Shown: positions 24,876 through 32,280 of the stretch, piece after piece | Layout of the letters: every line of letters begins with the position of its first letter | Position numbering within the stretch: position 1 is the stretch's first letter | Assembly: GCF_004343705.1 (NCBI RefSeq) | Contig: NZ_SKFH01000038.1 | Location: 1 to 32,280, forward strand | Source of the DNA: Flaviaesturariibacter aridisoli | Lineage (GTDB): Bacteria > Bacteroidota > Bacteroidia > Chitinophagales > Chitinophagaceae | Length of the DNA stretch: 32,280 nucleotides | Reading direction: 5' to 3' | Notes under the pieces: generated by a model | Seen by the model: only the letters and a program-made list of their open reading frames with translations | What the model was told of the DNA's origin: nothing | Database searches by the model: none | Translations under genes and position numbers: made by a program

Positions 24876-27023
24876 ATGAGAACCCTTTTGACAGGGCTGT
24901 TCCTGTGCTGCCTTCAGTTGGCGGCGCAAGCCCAGTCCACCCTTCGCGCCCGCGTGGCCAACGCGGCGGGCGAACCCTTGCCGGGCGCCACGCTGCAGTG
25001 GCTGCAAGGCTCCAGAACCATCGCCGCCGACAGCAACGGACTCCTGCTGCTGACCGGCATTCCTGACGGGACGCAGCAGTTTACCCTTTCCTTCGTGGGC
25101 TATGAAGCACAGCACCTGACACTTACCTTCCCGCTCGACAGCCTGCTGCAGATCCGCCTGGCGGAAACCGAAGAAGACGAAGAAGAAACCATCGTGGTAA
25201 GCGCCACCCGCACGAGCCGCAGCATTGCCAACACGCCTACGCGCACCGAAGTGATCAGCGGGGAAGAGCTGGCCGAGAAAGGCAACATGAAGCCGGGCGA
25301 CATCCGCATGCTGCTCAGCGAGAGTACCGGCATCCAGACCCAGCAGACCTCCGCCACCTCTTACAACGCCGGCATCCGCATCCAGGGACTCGACGGCAGG
25401 TACACGCAGGTGCTGCGCGACGGCTATCCGTTATACGCCGGCTTTTCCGGCGGACTCAGCATCCTGCAGATTGCACCGCTTGACCTGCGCCAGGTAGAAG
25501 TAATCAAAGGATCGGCGTCTACACTCTATGGCGGCGGCGCCATTGCCGGCCTCGTCAACCTGGTGTCGAAAACGCCCGGGAAGGCACGCGAGCTGAGCTT
25601 CCTGCTCAACGCCACCAGCGCCGGCGGTTTCGATGCAAGCGGCTATTACAGCCAGCGCTACGGCCACGCCGGGCTCACCGTGTACGCCGCCCGCAACAGC
25701 ACGGCGCCGTACGACCCGGCAGGTATCGGCTTTACGGCGATCCCTAAATCGGAACGCTACACCGTGAACCCGCGGCTCTTCCTTTATGGAAAGCGGACGA
25801 CAGCGGATATCGGCGTTTCCTATATCGGCGAAGACCGCACCGGGGGCAACATCACTACGGTACGCGAAGGCGGTCTGGGCTTTTTCGAGCGCAACGAGAC
25901 CGGCCGCGTGACCACGCAGCTGGGCATTGCCCACCGCCTCTCCGACCACAGCCAGTTGCAATTCAAGAACAGCTTCTCGGTGTTCGACCGCGTCATCAGC
26001 ATCCCCGGATACCGCTTTGATGCCCGCCAACAGTCCGGCTTTTCGGAATTGACCTGGAACTGGCACAACGAACGGGTGCAATGGGTGACCGGCGCCAACT
26101 TCCTCAGCGACGCCCTGCGCGAACGAAAGCCGTCGGGCACCGCGCTCGACTATGGGCTGCAGACCTTTGGCCTCTTTGTACAAAACGCGTGGCAACTGAA
26201 CGGGCGGCTCACCTTCGAAAGCGGCCTGCGCGGCGACTACGTCAGCAACGGGTACGGCTTTGAGCTGATGCCGCGCGTTTCGGCGCTTTACCGTATTTCT
26301 ACTAACCTGGTGACGCGCCTTGGCGGCGGACTCGGGTACAAAACGCCTACCGTGTTTACCGAAGAGGCGGAGCGGATCCAGCTGCGGGCTGTGCTCCCGA
26401 TCGATGCGGCCGCTACGAAAAACGAGCGTTCCGCCGGTCTCAACTGGGACCTGCACTACCGCGCCCAGCTCGGCCGCCTGGGCGTAAGTGTCAACACGCT
26501 CCTCTTCTACACCCGGCTCAACGGGCCGCTGTTGCCGACGGAGACGGCCGGCGGGATTGCCTTCCTGAATGCGGCCGGACATTTCGACAGCAAGGGCACC
26601 GAAATAAACGCAAGGCTGACCTACGGGAACTTCAAGCTGTTCCTTGGCTACACCTATACCGATGCCAACACGCACTTCGGAGTTTCGCGCAGCCCGCTGC
26701 CGCTGACGGCGAAGCACCGCCTCAACAACGTACTGATGTGGGAAGTGGAGGAAAAGTGGAAGCTCGGGCTGGAAGCCTACTACTTCAGCCGCCAGCTGCT
26801 CAGCGATGGCGATAGTGGCCGTCCCTACTGGATCACCGGCTTTATGGCAGAGCGCAGCTGGAAGCATATCGGGGTATTTGTGAATTTCGAAAACTTCACC
26901 GACACCCGGCAGACACGCTTTGGACCCCTTTATACAGGAACGATGGAATCACCGCAGTTCAAAGACATCTATGCTCCCGTGGAAGGTTTTGTCGTAAACG
27001 GCGGCGTCAAGCTCCGGCTCTAG
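24876..27023 (+). CDS. TonB-dependent outer-membrane receptor
   Basis: A 715-aa TonB-dependent transporter. Residues 1-20 are a signal peptide (MRTLLTGLFLCCLQLAAQAQ). Residues ~21-95 form a carboxypeptidase-regulatory-like domain (LRARVANAAGEPLPGATLQW, FVGYEAQHLTL). A TonB-box-like EETIVVSATR segment lies near 108. The plug (~115-225) has IRMLLSESTGIQTQQ, RIQGLDGRYTQVLRDG, LRQVEVIKGSASTLYG and GAIAGLVNLVSKTP. A 22-strand barrel makes up the rest. There is no SusD partner, so it is of the siderophore/metal/cobalamin type and not a SusC glycan transporter. The upstream Cys/His-rich protein suggests metal import; the substrate is not determinable. Confidence 0.94.
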   Translation: MRTLLTGLFLCCLQLAAQAQSTLRARVANAAGEPLPGATLQWLQGSRTIAADSNGLLLLTGIPDGTQQFTLSFVGYEAQHLTLTFPLDSLLQIRLAETEEDEEETIVVSATRTSRSIANTPTRTEVISGEELAEKGNMKPGDIRMLLSESTGIQTQQTSATSYNAGIRIQGLDGRYTQVLRDGYPLYAGFSGGLSILQIAPLDLRQVEVIKGSASTLYGGGAIAGLVNLVSKTPGKARELSFLLNATSAGGFDASGYYSQRYGHAGLTVYAARNSTAPYDPAGIGFTAIPKSERYTVNPRLFLYGKRTTADIGVSYIGEDRTGGNITTVREGGLGFFERNETGRVTTQLGIAHRLSDHSQLQFKNSFSVFDRVISIPGYRFDARQQSGFSELTWNWHNERVQWVTGANFLSDALRERKPSGTALDYGLQTFGLFVQNAWQLNGRLTFESGLRGDYVSNGYGFELMPRVSALYRISTNLVTRLGGGLGYKTPTVFTEEAERIQLRAVLPIDAAATKNERSAGLNWDLHYRAQLGRLGVSVNTLLFYTRLNGPLLPTETAGGIAFLNAAGHFDSKGTEINARLTYGNFKLFLGYTYTDANTHFGVSRSPLPLTAKHRLNNVLMWEVEEKWKLGLEAYYFSRQLLSDGDSGRPYWITGFMAERSWKHIGVFVNFENFTDTRQTRFGPLYTGTMESPQFKDIYAPVEGFVVNGGVKLRL

Positions 27024-27046
27024 ACTGGCTTGCCGTCTTGTTCAAC

Positions 27047-27078
27047 CCGTTGGCGCAGCAGGGCGCCAACGGTTTTTT
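27047..27078 (+). terminator. Rho-independent terminator after the TonB receptor
   Basis: CCGTTGGCGC (27047-27056) and GCGCCAACGG (27063-27072) form a perfect 10-bp stem, loop AGCAGG, followed by TTTTTT. It lies 24 nt past the receptor stop. Confidence 0.92.
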
Positions 27079-27451
27079 ATTGTAGAAATACGGACCAGCT
27101 TTCAACGGAGCTGTTCGCCCGGTTGTGGAAGTGGTTGGTGATGAACCGCCCCGGGGCTGGTGGCGACAGCCGATGCGCAGCGGCGGAAGCACGACCGCAG
27201 CCTAAAAAACCAACTGCGCAAATGCCTGTTCCTAAGTTCAGTAAGTATAAATAAAAACGCCTATGCCAATCAGCGGCACTTATTGACGAGTATGGCTCCT
27301 TTTTTGTTAATTTATTCCCAACTCCCCCTCATCTTTCTGTACAGCTTACTGAAACAAATCGTGGCACCCTTGTGTCCCACCACCACCGGTGCACCCGACT
27401 GTGCCGGCACCGACAAAACGTGTATTGCTAACCTGATAACCGGCATCCGAC
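27079..27451. other. Non-coding spacer before the giant adhesin
   Basis: A stretch of about 370 bases with no convincing gene. It contains a reverse-oriented CCGTATTTCTAC word (27082-27093) and an AT-rich segment around 27235-27320 with T-runs, where a promoter for the downstream gene is most likely. Small reading frames here have biased, non-protein-like composition and no family pattern. I see no tRNA-like fold or IS remnant. Confidence 0.5.
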
Positions 27452-30400
27452 ATGTCTTTAGGGAGAGCGTCCTCTTTATGGGATCATATCTGCCCGGGGC
27501 TTTGCAAAAGCTCCGACCGGAGCCGCAGCGCCGCCATCAACGGCGCCCTTTCCGATCATTTTCACGCCTGGTATACCGCTGGTAAAAAGCACTCCTTGAC
27601 TGACAACCGCAATGGCCGCCGGCACCTGCTGGCGGTCCTTTGCTTGCTTGCCGGCGCGCCGGTTTTTGCGCAGTGCCCGCAGATCAGCGCGCAGCCTTCG
27701 ACGCAGGCCGGTTGCAGCGGCGGATCGGCCACATTCCAAGCCGGCTTCACGGCGAGCGGCAGCGTCAACTACCAATGGCAACGAAAGGCACCCAATGGCT
27801 CGTTCACCGACATCCCCGGCGCCTCCGGAACCACCTCGACCTCCCCGGTCTCCCTCGACCTTTCTTCGATCGGGGCGGCACCGAATGTTGACGGCACAGA
27901 GTACCGCCTCGTTGTTACCGATGACGCCAACTGCGGCGACACATCAACCGGCGCGGCGCTCCAGGTGCACGTTATTACGGGTATGAGTCCGCAAAACAGC
28001 AACAGCCGCATCTGTCCCGGCGGCGACCAGACGTTTACAGTAAGCACCAACGACAATGCCACGCAATACCAGTGGCTGCTGAACGGAAATCCCCTCTCCA
28101 ATAGCAATTCGGCATCGTTCACCGTCACCAACGCCAACAGCGGTGATGCAGGCGCATACAGCGTGCAGGTTACTTTTTCCGCCACGGGCAGTCCGTCCAC
28201 CTGCACCCTGACCAGCCCGGTGCGCAACCTGGCGGTAACCGCCACGACGGCGACGATCAGCGGGCCGGCGACGGTATGCGCTAACAGCAGCGGTGCGAGC
28301 TACAGCACCGATGGCGGCAACAGCGGTTATAGCTGGACCGTCAACGGCGGGTCGGTAGCTTCGGGCGGCAGCAGCAACGCCATTACCGTCAACTGGGGAT
28401 CGGCCGGCAGCGGCAGCGTGACGGTGCAATACCTCGAAGCGCCGGACAACTGCCCGGCGAGCGCCACCTACCCCGTGACCATCATTGCCGCACCGAATGT
28501 AACCGTGGCGCACCCCGCCGAAATCTGCGAAGGCGGCAATGCAACGCTGACTGCAAGCGGCGCCGGCAGCTACAGCTGGAGCCCGGCCACCGGTCTTTCG
28601 GCTGCCACCGGCAATACCGTTACCGCCAGCCCCACGAGTACCATTACGTACACGGTGACCGGCACCAACTCGGATGGCTGCAGCAGCACCGACCAGGTGA
28701 CCGTCACCGTTGGCCAGGCGCCGAACGTAAACGTAACCGCCTCGAACCCGGGCATTTGCAGCGGCGGCAGCACGACCCTTACGGCAAGCGGCGCCAGCAC
28801 CTACAGCTGGAGTCCTTCCACGGGGCTCTCCGCCACGACTGGCAGCAGCGTCTCCGCCAGTCCGACGACGACGACCACTTATACGGTCACGGGTACCAAC
28901 AGTGCCGGTTGTACTTCTACGGAAACGATTACAGTAACGGTGAATCCGAATCCGACCGTCTCCGTTGCCACACCGGCGGCGATCTGCGCCGGGGGCAGCG
29001 CGACCCTCACCGCCAGTGGCGCCAGCACCTATAGCTGGAGCCCTTCAACCGGCCTGTCGTCCACCAGCGGATCTTCGGTAACAGCAAATCCAACGACTAC
29101 TACAACCTATTCCGTAACGGGCACCAATGCCAGTGGCTGCACTGATACAAGGACCGTCACCGTTACGGTGAACAACCTGCCTTCGGTAACCGTCTCGCCC
29201 TCGTCGGCCATATGCAGCGGCGGCAACAAAGTGCTGACCGCGGGTGGCGCCAGCACCTATACCTGGAGCCCCGCTACGGGACTTTCCGTTACAACCGGTG
29301 CTTCGGTAACAGCCAGCCCGGCAACCACGACCGCCTATACCGTCACTGGCGCTGACGCAAGTGGCTGCAGCAATACGGCACAGGTAACTGTAACAGTGAA
29401 TACAAACCCGACTGTGACGGCATCGGCGGCGCCTTCCAGTATTTGTACGGGAAGCAGCAGTACGCTTTCCGCCGGCGGCGCGGCGACCTATAGCTGGTCG
29501 CCGGCAACGGGACTTTCGGCTACGAGCGGATCACCGGTAACGGCGAATCCCGTCGGCACGACGACCTACACCGTTTCCGGCACTAGCGCTGCAGGCTGCA
29601 CCGGCACGGCAATGGTGACGATCACAGTCATCCCCAAACCTACTGTCACCGTTTCGCCTACAACGACGACCGTGTGCAATGGTGTGGCAACTACGCTCAC
29701 CGCGAGCGGCGTCAGCACGTACACCTGGAGCCCGGCTACAGGTTTGTCGGGAACGAGCGGAGCGTCGGTTTCCGCCAACCCTTCTTCGGCAACCAACTAC
29801 ACGGTGACCGGCACTAATGCAGCCGGTTGCAGCAGCACAGCAACAGCAACGGTTGCAACCGGCACGACACCGGTGATCACGAGAGACCTGCCTTTGGACA
29901 CAGTGGGTTGCCAGCAGAGTCCGATAAGTCTCGTTACCAGCGCCACCGGGACGCCGGCGCCCACGGTACAATGGCAGGTATCTTCCGATGGGGGCGTCAC
30001 CTGGTCAAACATCAACGGTGCTACCAATCCCATTTATTCGTTTAATGCTTCGCCCAGCCAGGATGGCAAAAGGTATCGGGCCGTATACACGAACAGTTGC
30101 GGCCAAGTGGCTTCGAAGGCCGTGACCTTACATATCGGCGCGCCGATAAACGTCCGCACCGACCCGGTTTCGCAGATCGGGTGCAGCAGCGCCGGGTCGG
30201 GGCCGACCGTCACGTTCACCTCGTCGGGCAACGGCGGCAATGGCACTATGACCATGTCCTGGCAATACAGCGCGAACGGTGTCGACTGGATGGATATTCC
30301 GAATACAACCACGACTTCTAACATCGGCAACTTCTCCACGAGCTATTCCCCGCCGGCCGGCTCGCCTACCGGTTTTTACCGGGCGAAGTACAGGAACGGC

Positions 30401-32280
30401 GGCTGCGTGGAAAGCTTTTCGGGATCTGCGCAATATACGGTGCAGACCACGCCGGCCGCACCCGTAACCGCGCCCGTGTATTATTGCGAGGACGACATCG
30501 CGGTGCCGCTTACCTCTACGGCCGGCAGCGGCAACTCACTGCTGTGGTATACGACGCCAACCGGTGGCACTGGGTCTGCGACGGCCCCAACGCCGTCGAC
30601 CAATACAGAAGGAACGACTACCTACTATGTAATCCAGCAAACCAGCGGCGGTTGTAAAAGCCCCCGCGCCGCGATCACCGTGACGGTCAGCGACAAGCCC
30701 CCGAAGCCGAGGGTGACCACACCGGTGACATATTGCCAGGGCGCGACGACCAGCCCGTTGACGGCCACGGCCAACCCGGGTTACACACTGCTTTGGTACA
30801 CATCGGCTTCAGGGGGTACTGGGTCGCCTACTGCGCCGACACCTTCTTCGGCAACTGTCGGCAGCACCACGTACTATGTGAGCCAAATTGGCCCAGAACG
30901 CTGCGAGAGCTCGCGTGCAGCAATTACAGTGACAATCAACCCGATACCGGTTGTCAATCAGCCAGCAAACCAGACCCTTTGTGCCGGTGCCAACAGCACA
31001 GCGGTGACCTTCAGCGGAACACCCGCCAGCGGGGTAACTTATGGCTGGACGAACAGCAATACGGCGATCGGCCTGGGCGCCAGCGGCACTGGCAACATTG
31101 CGTCGTTTGTTACGACGAATACAGGTACAACGCCTATCTCGGCAACGATCACGGTAACACCCAAGGTGACCACGAACGGAGTTACCTGCACGGGAACGCC
31201 AAAGACGTTTACCATTACGGTGAACCCGAAAACCGTGATCACGACGCCGCCAGCCAACGTTACGGTGTGCGCCGGCGGTACTGCCACGTTTACCGTAGCG
31301 GCAACGGGCACCGGTCCGCTTACCTACCAATGGTTCGACTTCGGTCCGTCGGGCAGCAGCAGTACGGCGGTCGGAAGCGGCAGCAGCACGCTCACGCTGA
31401 CCAATGTAACGGTGACGATGAACGGGAACCGGTACCGGGTGACGGTGACGGGGCTCTGCGGCACGGCAACCTATGATTTCGCGGTGCTGACCGTGCTGGC
31501 CAACCCGGTGCTGACGGTGAATGCACCGGCGGTCTGCGCCAACGCGCTTCCGGCGACGGTCTCGGCAACTGCGACACCGGCTGGAACCTACACCTATGCC
31601 TGGACGGTGCCTTCGGGTGCAACGCCCCCGGGTAGCGTAGCTAGCTTTACGACATCGGTTGCGGGCGCTTATTCGGTGACGGCAACGAACAGCAATGGCT
31701 GCGCCGGTACGGCAGCAGCCACGCTGCAGGTGAATCCGAATCCAACGGTTGCGGTGACTGCGTCGCTGGCGATCTGTGCCGGCAAGAGCACAACGCTGAC
31801 GGCTTCGGGGGCAACCACCTATTCGTGGAGCCCACCCACGGGGCTATCGGCAACGACGGCATCTACTGTCACTGCAAGCCCGGCGGCCACAACGACGTAT
31901 ACGGTAACGGGCACGACAAGCGGTTGTTCGGGAACGGCGACGACGACCGTGACGGTAACACCGAATGTAACGTCGACGCAAAGCATTTCGGTATGCTCGG
32001 GGCAGCTTCCGTACAGCTGGAACGGACAGCGCCTGGGTGCCGCGGGAAGCTACCAGGCCGTGCTCACTTCGGCGCAGGGTTGCGACAGCACGGTTACGCT
32101 GACGTTTACGGTAAAGCAGGGCGCGCATACCGATACGACGGCAACAGCGTGTACCCAATATGTGTGGCATGGCACCACGTACACAACCTCGGGCAACTAC
32201 AACTTCTTCTCCACCGGTGCCAACGGCTGTCCCGACACCGCGACCCTCCACCTCACCATCAACCAGGGCGTGCATACCGA
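27452..32280 (+). CDS. Giant Ig/PKD-repeat surface protein (3' end outside window)
   Basis: An open frame of at least 1609 codons that leaves the window without a stop. The only ATG is 27452; it gives ~55 residues before a signal-peptide core (HLLAVLCLLAGAPVFAQ, cleavage near residue 73). A TTG at 27596 would give a normal signal peptide. Two Ig-like domains come first (NYQWQRKAPNGSF; ICPGGDQTFTVSTNDNATQY). Then six tandem repeats of 76-77 residues, pattern ICxGGSxTLTASGASTYSW, SPxTGLS, TYTVTGTNxxGC. These are followed by Ig-like segments, two CHU_C-associated Ig_7-type domains (YYCEDDIAVPLT; LLWYTTPTGGTGS), a PKD-like domain, one more separate repeat (31738-31965) and WNGQ/CDSTVTLTF units. 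Proteins of this build are secreted adhesins; a C-terminal sorting domain is expected beyond the edge. Confidence 0.9.
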   Translation, partial: MSLGRASSLWDHICPGLCKSSDRSRSAAINGALSDHFHAWYTAGKKHSLTDNRNGRRHLLAVLCLLAGAPVFAQCPQISAQPSTQAGCSGGSATFQAGFTASGSVNYQWQRKAPNGSFTDIPGASGTTSTSPVSLDLSSIGAAPNVDGTEYRLVVTDDANCGDTSTGAALQVHVITGMSPQNSNSRICPGGDQTFTVSTNDNATQYQWLLNGNPLSNSNSASFTVTNANSGDAGAYSVQVTFSATGSPSTCTLTSPVRNLAVTATTATISGPATVCANSSGASYSTDGGNSGYSWTVNGGSVASGGSSNAITVNWGSAGSGSVTVQYLEAPDNCPASATYPVTIIAAPNVTVAHPAEICEGGNATLTASGAGSYSWSPATGLSAATGNTVTASPTSTITYTVTGTNSDGCSSTDQVTVTVGQAPNVNVTASNPGICSGGSTTLTASGASTYSWSPSTGLSATTGSSVSASPTTTTTYTVTGTNSAGCTSTETITVTVNPNPTVSVATPAAICAGGSATLTASGASTYSWSPSTGLSSTSGSSVTANPTTTTTYSVTGTNASGCTDTRTVTVTVNNLPSVTVSPSSAICSGGNKVLTAGGASTYTWSPATGLSVTTGASVTASPATTTAYTVTGADASGCSNTAQVTVTVNTNPTVTASAAPSSICTGSSSTLSAGGAATYSWSPATGLSATSGSPVTANPVGTTTYTVSGTSAAGCTGTAMVTITVIPKPTVTVSPTTTTVCNGVATTLTASGVSTYTWSPATGLSGTSGASVSANPSSATNYTVTGTNAAGCSSTATATVATGTTPVITRDLPLDTVGCQQSPISLVTSATGTPAPTVQWQVSSDGGVTWSNINGATNPIYSFNASPSQDGKRYRAVYTNSCGQVASKAVTLHIGAPINVRTDPVSQIGCSSAGSGPTVTFTSSGNGGNGTMTMSWQYSANGVDWMDIPNTTTTSNIGNFSTSYSPPAGSPTGFYRAKYRNGGCVESFSGSAQYTVQTTPAAPVTAPVYYCEDDIAVPLTSTAGSGNSLLWYTTPTGGTGSATAPTPSTNTEGTTTYYVIQQTSGGCKSPRAAITVTVSDKPPKPRVTTPVTYCQGATTSPLTATANPGYTLLWYTSASGGTGSPTAPTPSSATVGSTTYYVSQIGPERCESSRAAITVTINPIPVVNQPANQTLCAGANSTAVTFSGTPASGVTYGWTNSNTAIGLGASGTGNIASFVTTNTGTTPISATITVTPKVTTNGVTCTGTPKTFTITVNPKTVITTPPANVTVCAGGTATFTVAATGTGPLTYQWFDFGPSGSSSTAVGSGSSTLTLTNVTVTMNGNRYRVTVTGLCGTATYDFAVLTVLANPVLTVNAPAVCANALPATVSATATPAGTYTYAWTVPSGATPPGSVASFTTSVAGAYSVTATNSNGCAGTAAATLQVNPNPTVAVTASLAICAGKSTTLTASGATTYSWSPPTGLSATTASTVTASPAATTTYTVTGTTSGCSGTATTTVTVTPNVTSTQSISVCSGQLPYSWNGQRLGAAGSYQAVLTSAQGCDSTVTLTFTVKQGAHTDTTATACTQYVWHGTTYTTSGNYNFFSTGANGCPDTATLHLTINQGVHT
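28493..29864 (+). repeat. Six tandem 76-77-residue repeats in the giant adhesin
   Basis: The TYSW (or TYTW) position of successive units falls at 28571, 28802, 29030, 29258, 29489 and 29720, giving periods of 231, 228, 228, 231 and 231 bp. Units keep ICxGG, TLTASG and TVTGT but differ at synonymous sites, so they are diverged at DNA level. A seventh, separate unit lies at 31738-31965. Confidence 0.9.

Noticed and set aside
25431-26867. 478-aa minus-strand open frame opposite the TonB receptor
   Set aside because: Antisense of a receptor with intact plug and barrel; no recognisable domain.
27160-27585. 141-aa plus-strand open frame in the spacer before the adhesin
   Set aside because: Biased composition, no family pattern, and it overlaps the N-terminal part of the adhesin frame in another phase.
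29531-31330. Minus-strand open frames within the adhesin (for example 146 and 173 aa)
   Set aside because: They arise from repeat-rich, stop-poor DNA; the plus frame is continuous from 27452 to the window end with consistent Ig-like repeats.

Overview
The window looks like a chromosomal segment of a GC-rich Bacteroidota bacterium, most likely of the Chitinophagaceae/Sphingobacteriia type. The grounds are: a gliding-motility/type IX secretion C-terminal sorting domain, a TonB-dependent receptor with a carboxypeptidase-regulatory-like N-domain, a very long Ig/PKD-repeat adhesin, start codons without Shine-Dalgarno sequences, several TAnnTTTG-type (-7) promoter boxes, and many dispersed intergenic palindromes. 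Genus-level placement is inference. I found no rRNA, tRNA, CRISPR array, transposase or phage gene.

Layout. 1-370: dispersed palindromic repeat. 371-3424 (+): secreted M28 peptidase, ElaA-like acetyltransferase, outer-membrane beta-barrel protein. 3425-3922: terminator, a second copy of the dispersed repeat, a strong hairpin. 3923-6979 (-): canonical uvrA carrying an in-frame repeat insertion. 7202-10748 (+): Thr-rich secreted protein, PAP2 phosphatase, PAS histidine kinase. 10831-14381 (-): alpha/beta hydrolase followed by a second, short UvrA of the UvrA2 class. 14456-14770: a 43-bp tandem repeat array in the divergent spacer. 14830-15846 (+): PadR regulator and a HAAS-like membrane protein. 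15848-22064 (-): 73-aa protein, pirin, SNF2 helicase, T9SS-sorted Ig/PKD protein. 22188-23060 (+): SdiA-regulated-like propeller. 23202-24392 (-): small membrane protein, ECF sigma factor and a small overlapping ORF, apparently translationally coupled. 24529-27023 (+): small Cys/His-rich exported protein and TonB-dependent receptor. 27452-end (+): a giant repeat adhesin that runs off the window.

How the genes work together. Most units are housekeeping or envelope functions with no single pathway. The recognisable modules are the padR/HAAS pair (a regulator with its membrane partner), the membrane protein/sigma factor operon, the small metal-binding-like protein plus TonB receptor, and two UvrA paralogues of different classes on the same strand, 3.8 kb apart.

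The most unusual features are non-coding or repeat-derived. They are the 43-bp array between the hydrolase/uvrA2 operon and padR, a composite inverted repeat converted into coding sequence inside uvrA, promoter boxes lying 4-6 nt from start codons (suggesting leaderless mRNAs), and a recurring CCGTATTTCTACGG-like palindrome found both between and inside genes. I did not recognise a clear new defence or biosynthetic system.
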